Assembly (NCBI RefSeq): GCF_008326345.1
Contig: NZ_BJEN01000001.1
Location: 558,001-622,000, forward strand
Reading direction: 5' to 3'
Length of the DNA: 64,000 bases
Source of the DNA: Cutibacterium modestum
GTDB lineage: Bacteria; Actinomycetota; Actinomycetes; Propionibacteriales; Propionibacteriaceae
The position numbers and the translations under genes are program-made. The notes below the pieces were generated by a model, which worked only from the letters and a program-made list of their open reading frames with translations, had not been told where the DNA came from and did no database searches. Positions within the stretch are counted from its first letter, which is position 1; each line of letters opens with the position of its first letter. Of this stretch, positions 1 through 10,826 are shown in pieces.

Positions 1-87
1 CTGTTGGCTTCGGGCAAAATAGATCGGGCGAGAGCACGTCGCCTGATAGCTCAGGCACTTTCGGATGGGAGCGCGTGGCAGCGGTGA
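1..87 (+). CDS. 3' end of an unrecognised protein, truncated by the window edge
   Basis: A plus-strand reading frame is open from base 1 and stops at a TGA at 85-87, giving 28 residues ending in SDGSAWQR. The tail is rich in Arg and Ala and looks helical. No family can be named from so short a piece. It lies 76 bases before menF on the same strand, so it could be the last codons of an upstream gene, but it may also be a chance open frame. Confidence 0.3.
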   Translation: MLASGKIDRARARRLIAQALSDGSAWQR

Positions 88-163
88 AGGGATTGCGGGC
101 AGGTTACGATGCCAATCATCTCCCGTCACTTTTCTGACCGCTTCTTAACCTGGTGTCCGCGGT

Positions 164-1399
164 ATGGCACTGTTGCGTTCTTGGCTACGGCTAGAGTCAG
201 GCTTCGTGCCCACACTTTCATGTTCCGACGCCATCTCCACCCTCCCTGGTGCGGAGTGGCTAGCCGAGGTCCTGCATTGGGTGCCCGACGGCATCGATCC
301 GTGGATCTGGCTCGCCCCCGACTCCGACGATGTACCAGCCATGGTTGGTTGGGGGGTCCAACGGCGATTCGTCGCCTCGGGGCACCGGGCCGTGGAATGC
401 GCGTGGCACCACATGGCGTCATGGGCCAACGACCACGTCGTCGCCTTCGGATCCTTTCCTTTCTCCAAAACGCAGGAAGGGTTCCTCGTCGTGCCGCAGG
501 TACTCATCGCTCGTCAACACCTGGGATCGCCAACCATGGTCACCGGAGATGCCTCGTCGCTGACACGTCGCGATCTCTATCTGAAACCTCCTCACATCTA
601 CACCAGTGCCCCAGCCATATCCGAAGCGCAGTGGACCGCCTCGGTCAAGGCAGCCACCCGCCGTCTGCGAGAGGATTCCGAACTTGAGAAAGTCGTCCTA
701 GCTCGAGCAGTCGACGTCGAGGCCGACGCGCCAGTGAGCCGAACCGCCGTAGCGTCACGTCTGGCTTCACAGTTCCCAGGGTGCTGGACTTACAGCCATG
801 ACGGCCTCGTTGGGGCCACGCCAGAACTACTAGTCGACTGCCGGGATGGGTTGTTTCGTGCCCGTGTCCTGGCCGGCACCCGCAAACCTGAATGGGCCGA
901 CGAGCTGTTGTCCAACCTCAAAGAACGCCGCGAGCACGAACTTGCCGTCGCCTCGGTCACTGGCAAGCTCACCGAGGCGGGCTTAAGTGACGCCACAATT
1001 CGAGGTCCGTTCCGCCTCGAGCTGCCCAATGTCGTGCACTTAGCAACCGATGTCACCGCTCGGGTGAACGGGTCCAACGCGGCGCGAATTGTTGACGCTA
1101 TGCACCCCACCGCCGCCGTGTGCGGCACGCCCAGAGAAGGTGCTTACCGACTCATCGCCGAGGTAGAGAGCCTGGACCGCGAACGGTTTGCCGGCCCGGT
1201 TGGCTGGATGAGTTCCGATGGATCGGGGCAATGGGCGCTTGCGTTGCGCTGCGGACAGTTCAGCGACGACTCACGACAGATACGCTTATATGCAGGAGCG
1301 GGGATCATGCCAACCTCCGATCCGGCCAAGGAATGGCTCGAGGTCGGCGCCAAGATGGCTGCTTTCAACGGCTGTTTGAGACAGCCCACGGACTCGTGA
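164..1399 (+). CDS. menF: isochorismate synthase (menaquinone pathway)
   Basis: The 411-residue protein belongs to the chorismate-binding family. The C-terminal half carries the family signatures: ELEKVVLARAVDVEA, TPELLVD, LAGTRKPEW, the HLATDVTARV segment, HPTAAVCGTPREGA and RERFAGPVGWM, ending in RLYAGAGIMPTSDPAKEW. It isomerises chorismate to isochorismate, the first committed step to menaquinone. menD and menC lie nearby on the opposite strand, which favours the menaquinone role over a siderophore role (EntC/DhbC). The length is normal for a MenF/EntC protein. The ATG at 164 is supported by the full N-terminal domain following it; no strong ribosome site is obvious. Confidence 0.9.
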   Translation: MALLRSWLRLESGFVPTLSCSDAISTLPGAEWLAEVLHWVPDGIDPWIWLAPDSDDVPAMVGWGVQRRFVASGHRAVECAWHHMASWANDHVVAFGSFPFSKTQEGFLVVPQVLIARQHLGSPTMVTGDASSLTRRDLYLKPPHIYTSAPAISEAQWTASVKAATRRLREDSELEKVVLARAVDVEADAPVSRTAVASRLASQFPGCWTYSHDGLVGATPELLVDCRDGLFRARVLAGTRKPEWADELLSNLKERREHELAVASVTGKLTEAGLSDATIRGPFRLELPNVVHLATDVTARVNGSNAARIVDAMHPTAAVCGTPREGAYRLIAEVESLDRERFAGPVGWMSSDGSGQWALALRCGQFSDDSRQIRLYAGAGIMPTSDPAKEWLEVGAKMAAFNGCLRQPTDS

Positions 1400-1454
1400 T
1401 GGCGCCGGCCTCAAGAGCGGTCATTCCTTAATTTTATTTTGAGCGTTAATCCAC

Positions 1455-2590
1455 CCGGGGTCTTGTTGACGACTTGATCACGGGCGGCGTCGTTGAAGAT
1501 CTCGTGCATGAGGCCCGTCCAGACAATCGCGGTTTTATCCTTCGAATCAGTCGCGTTGCACCAGTTACTATCGTTAAAACGACGGTGCCATCCCGTCGGT
1601 CTCTCCATGCATGATGAAGCTCGGAGTCGTGAAATCGCAGGGAAGGCGATGTACAGCTGGCCGATTACCATCTAAGTGCAGAAGCTCTGCCGTCATGTAC
1701 TTGTTATTGAGCAAGTCGTAGGCAAGCTCTCGTAGGATCGAGGATCGGTGCGCACCCCGTCGTATGTGGTCCTTAAGGAAGACAGCCAATGTGCCGGGAA
1801 TCTTGACCTTGGCCGAGGCCACGTAGAGCGATAACGGCAGGTGGGCTCCCCCTCGGATTCTTCTTGTGCTGTGACAGCAGCGGGCGCTCGTATTCTGGTC
1901 TAGCAGAACTTGTGAGACGGCGGCTTAGCGTGCCTCTCGACCCCGGTAAGGCTCCTCGCCACGATCACCTCGGGCTTGAGGGGTGCCGTTGCCATAGCGA
2001 TTCATGCCAATTCCACCCGCAGTGGAGATAATGCCATCGACGTCGTTAGGACAGGTGATGCCATAGCCCCGCACAGCCTGGGAACCCATCGAGTGTCCGA
2101 GGAGGAAGGCCTTGGCACCGGGCGTGTCCTTCTTCGCGATTCCGACCAGCTGGTGAGTGTCGACGAAGATTGAATTCCAATCGTCGATGTGGCCTCGCGG
2201 CACCACGTTGTTTACGTAAGAAGCGGCGCTTCTACCGCGGCCGCGATGGTCCAGCCTGAAGACGTTGTAGCCAGCCTAGGCGAAATGCTTGACGACACTA
2301 TCGTAACGACCCTGGTGCTCATTCGCGCCGACGATAATGACGATGCTGCCCTTGGGACGTGCCATCAGGTTCTTCTTGGTGAAGCTTTTAGTCTACCACT
2401 GATTCCGTAAAGGTCATGTATCCGATGACAATCTGTGGTATCGCGGTCTGGCTGACGCTGACGGGTGCTTTGACTTCCTGTGCTAGCGCAGCATGAACGG
2501 AGTTACCTAGGCCGCCGAAAGCGGTGACTCCGGCAACGGGGCCAGCACTCACCCGCAAGCCGTGCCCCTCCACGTTGCATCTCCTGTTCT
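1455..2590 (-). pseudogene. decayed alpha/beta hydrolase (lysophospholipase / monoacylglycerol lipase type)
   Basis: Read on the minus strand, several frames together rebuild a serine lipase. Fragments in order are GGLGNSVHAALAQEV (near 2490), GSIVIIVGANEHQGRYDS then LDHRGRGRSAASYV (2340-2220), the nucleophile elbow AFLLGHSMGSQAVRGYG (near 2070), IMHGETDGM (near 1590) and a C-terminal segment ending HEIFNDAARDQVVN (near 1480) that should carry the catalytic His. Stops, including one right after SVVKHFA, and at least two frame changes break the gene. The GHSMGS motif and the EHQGRY and HRGRGRS blocks are typical of this family. The coordinates are approximate. It fills the whole gap between menF and menD. 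Confidence 0.7.
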
Positions 2591-2776
2591 GACATCGGCA
2601 AGCCTTCTTTGGCTCCCATTGGCCTCGACTCCAAGCTCTATCTAGTGGTTCTCGCCCTAGGAACCCGAAAGGTCACTCTCGACGCGTCAAGCCAGACCTT
2701 GTGCGTCGTGCGTGACAATGCATTTATCACAATCTCGATGTGCAGGCCATCTTCGCAATGCATCGGCCACAACGGG

Positions 2777-4369
2777 TCATACCGCGGGCAGGGACACCTC
2801 GACGACACTCCTGCCATGGACTGGCTCAGCTAGCAGACGACGCATCTCGTCGACCATGCGTTTGGGCCTACTCGCCTCTACTGTGCAATGGTGTGCGCCA
2901 AGCCCGGCAGCCAGGGCCGACAGGTCCAGACGTTGCGGGGTAAGGAACATCCTCTCGAGGACGGGGCGAGGCGCCGCAGAATGCTCCAATCCACCAAAAA
3001 TCGCGCCACCGTGATCGTCGAGGACAATGACTTGCACGTCGACATCATCGTCGTTGTCACCTCTGAGTAGTGCCATAGCATCATGGGCAAAAGTGAGATC
3101 ACCGACAACCACCCTGACCGGGTATCGACTACCTAGAGCATGGCCGATGCCGGTACTCACCGTTCCATCGATACCAGCCAATCCGCGATTGGCCACTGCG
3201 CGGGGAGACTCACGCTGCGGAACTGCACCGATATCGAAGGCTCGGATGACATCAGAGGCGCCAATGACAAGCTGCGGTGCCTCCGGACACGCCGACGCCC
3301 GCCAGATAACGTCGCAGATCCTCTGTTTGCAGGTACGGCCAACCGATTGATCGGCATCTAGCCAGCGCGGCAACCACGACTCGTCAACCTTAACGTCGGC
3401 CAACCTGACGGGGCCAGCTACCACTCGCGCAACTCCAGCAACATCGGCCCACCGTGCCCGGTCGGTCACAACGGTCACCCCAGGGCGCGACAACAGCCGC
3501 GACACCGGACGCGAGAGGGTCGGATGTCCCATAACGAGTATCCCGTCGATTCCCTCGGCCACCGCACTGCCCAGGGCTGCCTGATAGTTCGTCATCGCAT
3601 GGCATCCGGCCCGGGCACCCGAGGTGGGCTCGGCCAGTAGAGGCCATCCGCCCTGCTCAGCCAGCTCCCGGGCGCCGCTCCCGGCACCGTCTCCAGCTAC
3701 AACGACCGTGTGCGACGGCATGGACAGCGGTGTCAAAGCGCCGATCGCCGCCTGCCCAATTCCAGAGTGCTCAATTCGATGATGTGGCATACACGTGGGC
3801 CGCCACGAGTCATCCGGCACAAGCGGATCACGGAAACCGACGTTGACATGGACGGGGCCAGGGTCACGGGTGAGGACCCCGGTTGCAGCACTCACCGCAC
3901 GCAGCACGAGGGAGTCGAGTCTCCCATCAGCGGGAAACCCGGCCGGGATTTGAGCGTCGAACCGCGACGCAGACCCGAACATCCCTGCCTGCAGCGTCGT
4001 CTGATTCGCCTCGGTGTGCCACATCTCATGTGGCCGGTCAGCTGATATAACGACAAGCGGCACCCCAGCAGCATCCGCCTCTAGCACAGCAGGATGGAGG
4101 TTCGCCACGGCAGTACCCGACGTTGTCACCACCGCAGCCGGATGCCACAGCCCCGCCAACATTGACGATTTCGACAGTCCGAGGGCAACGAACGCAGCCG
4201 ACCGTTCATCCAGACGCACGTGAATCCGCAGCCATCCGGCAGCCTCAGCATCAGCCAGCGCATACCCGATAGGCGCGTCCCGGGATCCTGGGCAATACAC
4301 GACGTGTTGGACCCCAGCCCCGACGAGGGCGCTCACCAGACGTCGTCCCACTTCAGTAGAGGGGTTCAA
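2777..4369 (-). CDS. menD: 2-succinyl-5-enolpyruvyl-6-hydroxy-3-cyclohexene-1-carboxylate synthase
   Basis: The 530-residue thiamine-diphosphate enzyme begins with [16 protein letters not shown] and [16 protein letters not shown], the MenD N-terminal signature. The catalytic Glu lies in [15 protein letters not shown]. The C-terminal cofactor domain shows [19 protein letters not shown] and [17 protein letters not shown] followed by [14 protein letters not shown]. The enzyme joins isochorismate and 2-oxoglutarate in menaquinone synthesis. It starts one base after the menC stop region (4371), so menC and menD form one transcription unit led by lepA. The length is slightly short but all core motifs are present. 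Confidence 0.95.
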   Translation of the reverse strand: MNPSTEVGRRLVSALVGAGVQHVVYCPGSRDAPIGYALADAEAAGWLRIHVRLDERSAAFVALGLSKSSMLAGLWHPAAVVTTSGTAVANLHPAVLEADAAGVPLVVISADRPHEMWHTEANQTTLQAGMFGSASRFDAQIPAGFPADGRLDSLVLRAVSAATGVLTRDPGPVHVNVGFRDPLVPDDSWRPTCMPHHRIEHSGIGQAAIGALTPLSMPSHTVVVAGDGAGSGARELAEQGGWPLLAEPTSGARAGCHAMTNYQAALGSAVAEGIDGILVMGHPTLSRPVSRLLSRPGVTVVTDRARWADVAGVARVVAGPVRLADVKVDESWLPRWLDADQSVGRTCKQRICDVIWRASACPEAPQLVIGASDVIRAFDIGAVPQRESPRAVANRGLAGIDGTVSTGIGHALGSRYPVRVVVGDLTFAHDAMALLRGDNDDDVDVQVIVLDDHGGAIFGGLEHSAAPRPVLERMFLTPQRLDLSALAAGLGAHHCTVEASRPKRMVDEMRRLLAEPVHGRSVVEVSLPAV

Positions 4370-4370
4370 C

Positions 4371-5378
4371 TCAGCTCCGTTCTAACTCGGCTAGGGCGGC
4401 CACGGTGAGATCCAGGCGCTGTGACCACCTCGGGCACAGATTCGCATCCGGCTCTTCAGCCTCGACATCGACCTCCCCGCGCTGCGGGCTCAAATAACCG
4501 CCAGCTGGAAGGAGTGGTGAGGCGCTGACATCACCCCGAAAAAGACGAATCGTCCCTAGCCCGCAGGCGTAGTCAAGGCTGGGTAGGGCTGCCGCCAAAT
4601 GTGTGGCCAGGCCGATCCCGATACTGGTGTCCAAAGCCGAGGAGACGACGGCCGGCAACCCGGCAGCGTCAATGACCTCGAGGGCTCGGGCGACCCCCGC
4701 CAGCGGCTGGGCCTTGACGATGATGAGATCAGCAGCGCCGACCCGTGCCACCGCAAGTGGATCTTCAGCTCTACGCACTGACTCATCAGCCGCGACTGGC
4801 ACGTTCACCTTCCGCCTCACCTGAGCTAGCTCCGCCACACTTGCACAGGGTTGCTCGACATATTCCAACCCCTCTGCTGCGGCGTCGAGTTCGGTGATCG
4901 CCCGGACTGCCGTCTCCACATCCCAGGCAGCATTGGCGTCCACCCGGATGTGTCCGTCCGGCATAGCCTCGCGCACAGCGGCGACCCGTCGACAATCCTC
5001 GCGCAGATCGCTATGGGGATCAGCGACCTTAACCTTGGCCGTCCTGCAGGCGGACTCAGCTGCCATCTGGCGAGCACGATCAGCGTCAACGACGGGGATA
5101 GTCACGTTGACCGGCACCCGATCTCGTCGTACGCCGGGTAAGCGCCGAGTGGCGCCCTCGATCCCCGCATGCAACCACGACGCCGACTCAACCGGGTCGT
5201 AATCCCAAAAAGGCGACCACTCTCCCCAGCCCTCCGAGCCATGAAGCAGCGTTCCCTCCCGCACCTCAATACCACGGAACCTCATCACCAAAGGCACAGC
5301 GAATGCGAGCACCCGATCAATACCACGATCAGCTAGCAGGGGCGGAACGTCTAGTCGGTAGGCCCTTAGACCCGTCAC
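4371..5378 (-). CDS. menC: o-succinylbenzoate synthase
   Basis: The 335-residue protein is an enolase-superfamily enzyme. Visible motifs are the catalytic Lys region [20 protein letters not shown] (first metal ligand), LEYVEQPC (second ligand), [10 protein letters not shown] (third ligand) and [12 protein letters not shown] (second catalytic Lys). Dehydration of SHCHC gives o-succinylbenzoate. Its first four bases overlap the lepA stop (ATGA type), so translation is probably coupled to lepA. The C terminus is followed almost directly by menD. Confidence 0.93.
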   Translation of the reverse strand: MTGLRAYRLDVPPLLADRGIDRVLAFAVPLVMRFRGIEVREGTLLHGSEGWGEWSPFWDYDPVESASWLHAGIEGATRRLPGVRRDRVPVNVTIPVVDADRARQMAAESACRTAKVKVADPHSDLREDCRRVAAVREAMPDGHIRVDANAAWDVETAVRAITELDAAAEGLEYVEQPCASVAELAQVRRKVNVPVAADESVRRAEDPLAVARVGAADLIIVKAQPLAGVARALEVIDAAGLPAVVSSALDTSIGIGLATHLAAALPSLDYACGLGTIRLFRGDVSASPLLPAGGYLSPQRGEVDVEAEEPDANLCPRWSQRLDLTVAALAELERS

Positions 5379-7210
5379 TTCTTCTCCACCGACTCGCCGG
5401 TACGCAGAGCAGCGACAAAAGCCTCCTGAGGCACCTCAACCGAACCGACGACTTTCATGCGTTTCTTACCGGCCTTCTGCTTCTCGAGCAGCTTGCGCTT
5501 ACGAGAAATGTCACCGCCATAGCATTTGGCCAACACATCCTTACGAACAGCGCGAATAGTCTCGCGAGCAATAACCCGCGCGCCAATGGCAGCCTGGATT
5601 GGCACCTCGAACTGCTGACGCGGGATGAGTTCCTTGAGCTTGGCCGCCATCGCGACACCGTAGGAATAAGACTTCTCACGGTGGACGATCGAACTCAGGG
5701 CGTCCACCGGGTCCCCGTTGAGCAAAATATCGACCTTGACAAGGTCGGCAGCTTGCTCACCGGCCTCGTGGTAGTCCAGTGAGGCATATCCCTTTGTTCG
5801 CGACTTGAGCTGGTCAAAGAAGTCGAAAACGATCTCCGAGAGCGGTAAACGGTACCGAATTTCCACCCGATCAGAGGACAAATAGTCCAGGCCCTGCTGA
5901 ACACCACGACGCTGCTGGCACAACTCGAGAATCGCACCGATGTACTCGGCCGGGCTAAGGATCGTGGCATCAACGATGGGTTCACGCACTTCGATGATCC
6001 GTCCGACAGTCGGGTACTCTGACGGGTTCGTGACGGTCACAGTCGACCCGTCCTCCATAAGGACATGGTGAACCACTGAAGGCGCCGTAGAGATGAGATC
6101 AAGGTCGAACTCACGCTCCAGGCGCTCGCGCACAATCTCCATGTGCAGCAGCCCAAGGAACCCGACTCGAAATCCAAATCCCAGAGCCGTCGAGGTTTCA
6201 GGCTCGTAGACCAGTGCAGCGTCGTTGAGCTGCAACTTATCAAGAGCGTCGCGCAGTTCAGGAAAATCCTTGGCATCGATCGGGAAGAGTCCCGAATACA
6301 CCATTGGCTTGGGGTGCCGATAGCCGCCAAGGTCCTTCTCGGAGGGCTTGGAAGCATTGGTGACGGTGTCGCCGACCCGGGATTGACGGACGTCCTTGAC
6401 ACCGGTGATGAGGTACCCAACCTCCCCCACCGACAGGCCCTCAGCAGACACCATTTCTGGGGATATAACGCCGATCTCAAGCACCTCGTGGGCTGCTCCG
6501 GTGCTCATCATAAGGATCTTCTCACGGTGACGCAGGGCACCGTCAACGACGCGGACATACGTGACGACACCGCGGTAAGTGTCATAGACCGAGTCGAAAA
6601 TGAGGGCCCGAGCAGGCACGTCGGCGACCCCCTCAGGAGCCGGCACCTTAGCGACGATGGTGTTAAGCAGGTCGTCAACACCGTCACCCGTTTTTGCTGA
6701 AACTCGCAGCACCTCTGATTCATCGCAGCCAATGATTCCGGCAATCTCGGCGGCGTGGCGATCCGGCTCGGCTCCAGGCAAATCAATCTTGTTGAGCACC
6801 GGAATAATCTCCAGATCAGCTTCCAAAGCCAGATACAGGTTAGCCAACGTCTGGGCTTCGATACCCTGGGCAGCATCGACGAGCAAAACTGCTCCTTCGC
6901 AGGCCTGCAAGGATCTAGATACCTCATACGAGAAGTCCACGTGCCCAGGGGTGTCGATCATGTTGAGAAGGTGAGTGACGCCGTCAACCTCCCACGGCAT
7001 CCGCACAGCCTGGGACTTGATGGTAATTCCGCGCTCTCGCTCAATATCCATGCGATCCAAGTACTGCGCACGAGCACTGCGCTCGTCAAGGACTCCAGTG
7101 ATTTGCAACATCCGATCGGCCAGGGTCGACTTGCCGTGGTCAATGTGCGCAATGATGCAGAAGTTCCGGATGATGGCCGGATCTGTACTGCCAGGCTGAG
7201 GCGCGAACAT
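5375..7210 (-). CDS. lepA: elongation factor 4 (back-translocating ribosomal GTPase)
   Basis: The 611-residue translational GTPase carries G1 AHIDHGKST (residues about 20-28), the switch region RGITI, G3 DTPGHVDF and G4 NKIDLPG, followed by domain II and the LepA-specific C-terminal domain ending in [16 protein letters not shown]. LepA acts on stalled or mistranslocated ribosomes. The length matches the family. It is the first gene of a minus-strand unit lepA-menC-menD, and its promoter must lie in 7211-7361, back to back with the amylosucrase gene. Confidence 0.97.
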   Translation of the reverse strand: MFAPQPGSTDPAIIRNFCIIAHIDHGKSTLADRMLQITGVLDERSARAQYLDRMDIERERGITIKSQAVRMPWEVDGVTHLLNMIDTPGHVDFSYEVSRSLQACEGAVLLVDAAQGIEAQTLANLYLALEADLEIIPVLNKIDLPGAEPDRHAAEIAGIIGCDESEVLRVSAKTGDGVDDLLNTIVAKVPAPEGVADVPARALIFDSVYDTYRGVVTYVRVVDGALRHREKILMMSTGAAHEVLEIGVISPEMVSAEGLSVGEVGYLITGVKDVRQSRVGDTVTNASKPSEKDLGGYRHPKPMVYSGLFPIDAKDFPELRDALDKLQLNDAALVYEPETSTALGFGFRVGFLGLLHMEIVRERLEREFDLDLISTAPSVVHHVLMEDGSTVTVTNPSEYPTVGRIIEVREPIVDATILSPAEYIGAILELCQQRRGVQQGLDYLSSDRVEIRYRLPLSEIVFDFFDQLKSRTKGYASLDYHEAGEQAADLVKVDILLNGDPVDALSSIVHREKSYSYGVAMAAKLKELIPRQQFEVPIQAAIGARVIARETIRAVRKDVLAKCYGGDISRKRKLLEKQKAGKKRMKVVGSVEVPQEAFVAALRTGESVEKK

Positions 7211-7361
7211 CTGCTCCCTTATCGACGATGGTGCCGGGGATGCCCGGCTCAGGTTTTAGTTTGTCACGCGCCGACGACACTGTGCTCTCAGTTACGACGC
7301 ACTCGGTTATGACCACACTGTCAATCCCTTTAGTGTGCGCGCAAACCGATAGGCTCAAACT

Positions 7362-9272
7362 ATGGTCGCCGATGACAGTCTCGGACATGTGAGCCTTGAC
7401 CCATTCACCCAACAGTCCTTCGACCTCCGCTGGGAGCGCTACCTGCCTGACCTATGGATCGGGTTGAGCAGGGTCTACGGTGACCGGGCCGATGAAACCC
7501 TACAGAGAATTCGCGCCATCCTGCTACAACGGTGTGCCGAACGTCCTGACGATCTCAAGCGCCTCGACGAAGCCCGCCTCCTAGAACCCGACTGGCTTTA
7601 GCAACCGACGATGATCGGTTACGCCACCTACACCGATCACCTCTCCGGCACCCTCAAAGACATGAGCGACCACCTCGATCACCTTTTAGACATGGGTGTG
7701 CGGTATCTGCACCTCATGCCGCGGCTACAACCTCGGAAAGAGGCTAACGGTAGTAGCTATGCCGTCGAGGACCATCGCAGCATCCACGCCGATCTGGGCG
7801 CCACGGATGACCTAACCGACCTCACCGCGACTCTACGCACCCATGGCATATCCCTTGTCACGGACGTCGTCGTTAACCACGTAGCGGCCGAACACCAATG
7901 GGCTCGATTGGCTCGGACTGGTCAGCAAAAGTACCGCGACTATTTTCATATTCTGTCGACTGAAGACGAGGTTAATGCCTGGCAGAAGAACCTCCCGGAC
8001 GTTTTTCCGGACTCCGCGCATGACAATTTCACCTGGGACGACGACTGCCAAGGGTGGGTGTGGACGACCTTCAACGAGTTCCAGTGGGATCTTAATTGGG
8101 CTAATCCTGACGTTTTCTGCGAATTCCTCGACTCAATGTGTGTGCTAGCCAATCGTGGGGTCGAAGTGTTCCGTCTCGACACCATCACCTTCATTTGGAA
8201 GAAACTCGGCACCGCCTGCCAGAACCTTCCGGAAATCCACGACATCACCCAGTCACTGCGTCAGGCAATGCGGATAATCGCCCCCGCCGTCGCTTTCATG
8301 GCCGAGGCCGCCGTCGGACCCAACGACCTCATTAATTACCTCGGGCGCGGGCGTCACTGGGGCAAGGTCTGCGAAATGGCCTACCACAACAGCCTCATGG
8401 TACAGCTGTGGAGCGTTCTGACTACCCGCAATGTCAGCCTCATGGAGACGGCCTTGAGTCGGATCCCCGACAAACCCTCGACGACAACCTGGGCCACCTA
8501 CGCTCACTGCCACGACGGCATCGGCTGGGCCGTTGATGATGCCGACGCTCGTGATACAGGCCTCGACCCCACCGCCCACCGGCGGTTCCTCTCCGACTTC
8601 TATTCCGGAAGCTTCCCAGGATCCTTCGCTCGCGGTTTGGTCTTCCACAAGCCGGTTACCGGCGACTGTCGAATTGGCGGCTCTCTAGCGAGCCTGGCTG
8701 GGCTGGAATCTGCCCTGGAAACCAACGACCCGGCTGATATCGACGTTGCCATTGCTCGTATCATCATGCTGCACACTGCGATCCTCGGGTACGGCGGAGT
8801 ACCGCTGATCTGGATGGGCGATGAGGTCGGCATGCTCAACGACGACTGGCGACGCGATTCCAACCATGCTGACGACAACCGCTGGGTCCATCGACCTGCG
8901 ATGGACTGGTCAATAGTCGAGCAGGCCGACGCCGAATCGCATAGCGTTCCTGGTCGAATATGGAACGGGGTGCGCCGGGCGATCAATGCCCGCCGTCGCA
9001 GCCCTGAATTTCATGCCTCCGTCGAGACGGTGGTCCTGCCCTCCCCCAGCCGTAAGGTCATCATGTGGGGACGTCCTCATCCAGAAGGCCGCATGATCGA
9101 GCTATATAACGTCAGTGAGCACGAGGTGTGTTTCCCGATGGAGACCCTGCGCTCCGAACTCGCCGACGTCGTCACCGAATTGCTGAGTGGGTTCGATTAC
9201 GACCTCACCCCCATGAATCTGCGCCTCGCCCCCTACGAGTGCCTTTGGCTCAGCGACCGCTCTTACGCCTAA
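7362..9272 (+). pseudogene. amylosucrase (GH13) interrupted by an in-frame TAG
   Basis: One frame runs from the ATG at 7362 to 9272 and is broken only by a TAG at 7599-7601. Reading through would give about 636 residues, the usual size of an amylosucrase, a sucrose-using glucosyltransferase of GH13. The break falls in EPDWL*QPTMIGYATY, where relatives usually have Gln, so a single CAG to TAG change would explain it. Downstream motifs are intact: DVVVNHVA (region I), EVFRLDTITF with the nucleophile Asp, FMAEAAVG with the acid/base Glu, and CHDGIGW (region IV). Restart at ATG 7611 would give a 553-residue protein without the N-terminal helical domain. The rest of the gene shows no decay, so the break is recent, suppressed, or an artefact. 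Confidence 0.8.
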
Positions 9273-9397
9273 CATGATCACCGACCGCTCACAGGCATCG
9301 GCTGATTTGGGGACGGCTGCATCGATTTGGTAACGTAGCCTGCTGCGCCTGTCTGGCGCACTCCACGTACATCGACCAAGGAATCAGAGGCTGCCCA

Positions 9398-9664
9398 GTG
9401 CCGAACATTAAGTCGCAGATGAAGCGCGTGAAGACCAATGAGAAGTCGCGCCAGCGCAACAAGGCTGTCAAGTCCGCCCTGCGGACCTATGTGCGCAACT
9501 TCCGTCGCGCGGCTGAGGCCGGTGACGTTGAGGCCGCCACTAAGGCGGCCAGGGTCGCCAACCGTCAGCTCGATAAGGCCGCGTCAAAGGGCGTCATTCA
9601 CAAGAACCAGGCCGCCAACCGTAAGTCGGCCATTTCCAAGAAGCTCAACTCGCTGGCCGCCTGA
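9398..9664 (+). CDS. rpsT: 30S ribosomal protein S20
   Basis: The 88-residue, Lys/Arg/Ala-rich protein starts [17 protein letters not shown] and ends [11 protein letters not shown], the complete S20 pattern. The start codon is GTG at 9398; the N terminus matches the family exactly from there. S20 binds 16S rRNA early in 30S assembly. It is a single gene with a strong hairpin downstream. Confidence 0.97.
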   Translation: MPNIKSQMKRVKTNEKSRQRNKAVKSALRTYVRNFRRAAEAGDVEAATKAARVANRQLDKAASKGVIHKNQAANRKSAISKKLNSLAA

Positions 9665-9702
9665 GTTTTTCTCTCCTGCTGAGTTTCTATAGGACGCGCA
9701 CA

Positions 9703-9732
9703 GCGCCTCGACCCACTGGGTGGTCGAGGCGC
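9703..9732 (+). terminator. hairpin terminator after rpsT
   Basis: An 11-bp perfect stem, GCGCCTCGACC at 9703-9713 and GGTCGAGGCGC at 9722-9732, with an 8-base loop. It lies 38 bases past the rpsT stop. There is no long T run, as is common in high-GC terminators. It also faces the convergent holA end and could serve both strands. Confidence 0.75.
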
Positions 9733-9793
9733 TTGGTGTGCATCCAGTAGAAACGGAAGAAGCACTGAGCCTAGACCCATCTGATAAAACCAA

Positions 9794-10819
9794 TCAGGCT
9801 TGGCGGGCCTTCTCGATGGCGATGAGCATCGATTCCAGGGCGTAGTTGGCGTCAACCGCAGCTCCCTTGACGGCAGCATCGCACGTGTTGACGAGCTGGA
9901 TAGCCCTCGCGACGCCAGCCTTGCTCCATGACCGTGCCTGTTTATTGAGCGACTTAAGTTTCCATGGGGATACGCCAATGGTCTGGGCGAGTTGTTTATC
10001 CCCCATCCGTTGGCTTCGCATATCCAGGTAGAGGCCCAAAGACCGCAGCCCGCGTGCCATGGCAGCCGTCACCGCCGCCGGTTGTACCCCGATTGACAAG
10101 GCCCAGCGCAGGGTTTCCAACGCATCGGGGAGGCGTCCTTCCAAGCTAGCGTCAGAAACGTTAAACGACGAAATTTCCGCCCTTCCACCGAAGTAAGTTG
10201 TAACGGCCTGAGGCCCAACTCGCCCGTTCGGTGAATCGCTCGCAAGCTGGTCGACGGCTGCCGCCAGAGTGCGCAGATCGTTACCGAGGGCCTGGTGCAA
10301 AGCATTGACGGCGTCGTGATCCATATCAAGATGGCCCCGACGTGCCTCTTTCGCGATGAAGTCCGGAATCGCCCACGGTTTAGGGGCATCGACTTTAACG
10401 GTCTCCACCTTGGCCTTCGAGAGCCTGGTCAGTAGCCCTTTACCTTTAGTTCCGCCTGGATGGACCAAGATGAGGCAGAGGGTGTCTGGAGGATTAGCCG
10501 CGGTGGTGGTGACGAGATCAAACAGATCCTTATCGAGATCAGACACAGCATTGACGACGACGATCGTTGCCTGGCTAAACAGCGACCCCCCAGTGGCCTC
10601 CACGAACCGTCCAGCGTCGACCTCCCGGCCCTCTAGCTTGATGAGCTCGGCCTGCGGATTTTCCCGACGAGCGGCCTTGACCCGGGCGTCAACGGCTCGG
10701 TCCGACAACAGGGTCTCCGCGCCCTGGACCAGCAATGCCGTACCGTAAACCGTACTCACCCTTCTAAGAATGCCAGAAAATGATGCTGAAATCGCCACCC
10801 CGAGGTGCTCTCCTGCCAT
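9794..10819 (-). CDS. holA: DNA polymerase III delta subunit
   Basis: The protein (341 residues from the ATG at 10819) has the HolA fold: the N-terminal segment VYGTALLVQGAETLLSDRAV, an AAA-like region with PPDTLCLILVHPGGTKGKGL, and the helical C-terminal part with SVGVQPAA-type collar helices ending AIQLVNTCDAAVKG. It loads the beta clamp onto DNA. The first about 20 residues are not typical; a GTG at 10759 (VSTVYGTALL) is the alternative start. It follows the helicase and comEC on the same strand, the usual comEA-comEC-holA neighbourhood. Confidence 0.9.
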   Translation of the reverse strand: MAGEHLGVAISASFSGILRRVSTVYGTALLVQGAETLLSDRAVDARVKAARRENPQAELIKLEGREVDAGRFVEATGGSLFSQATIVVVNAVSDLDKDLFDLVTTTAANPPDTLCLILVHPGGTKGKGLLTRLSKAKVETVKVDAPKPWAIPDFIAKEARRGHLDMDHDAVNALHQALGNDLRTLAAAVDQLASDSPNGRVGPQAVTTYFGGRAEISSFNVSDASLEGRLPDALETLRWALSIGVQPAAVTAAMARGLRSLGLYLDMRSQRMGDKQLAQTIGVSPWKLKSLNKQARSWSKAGVARAIQLVNTCDAAVKGAAVDANYALESMLIAIEKARQA

Positions 10820-10826
10820 TAGGTCA

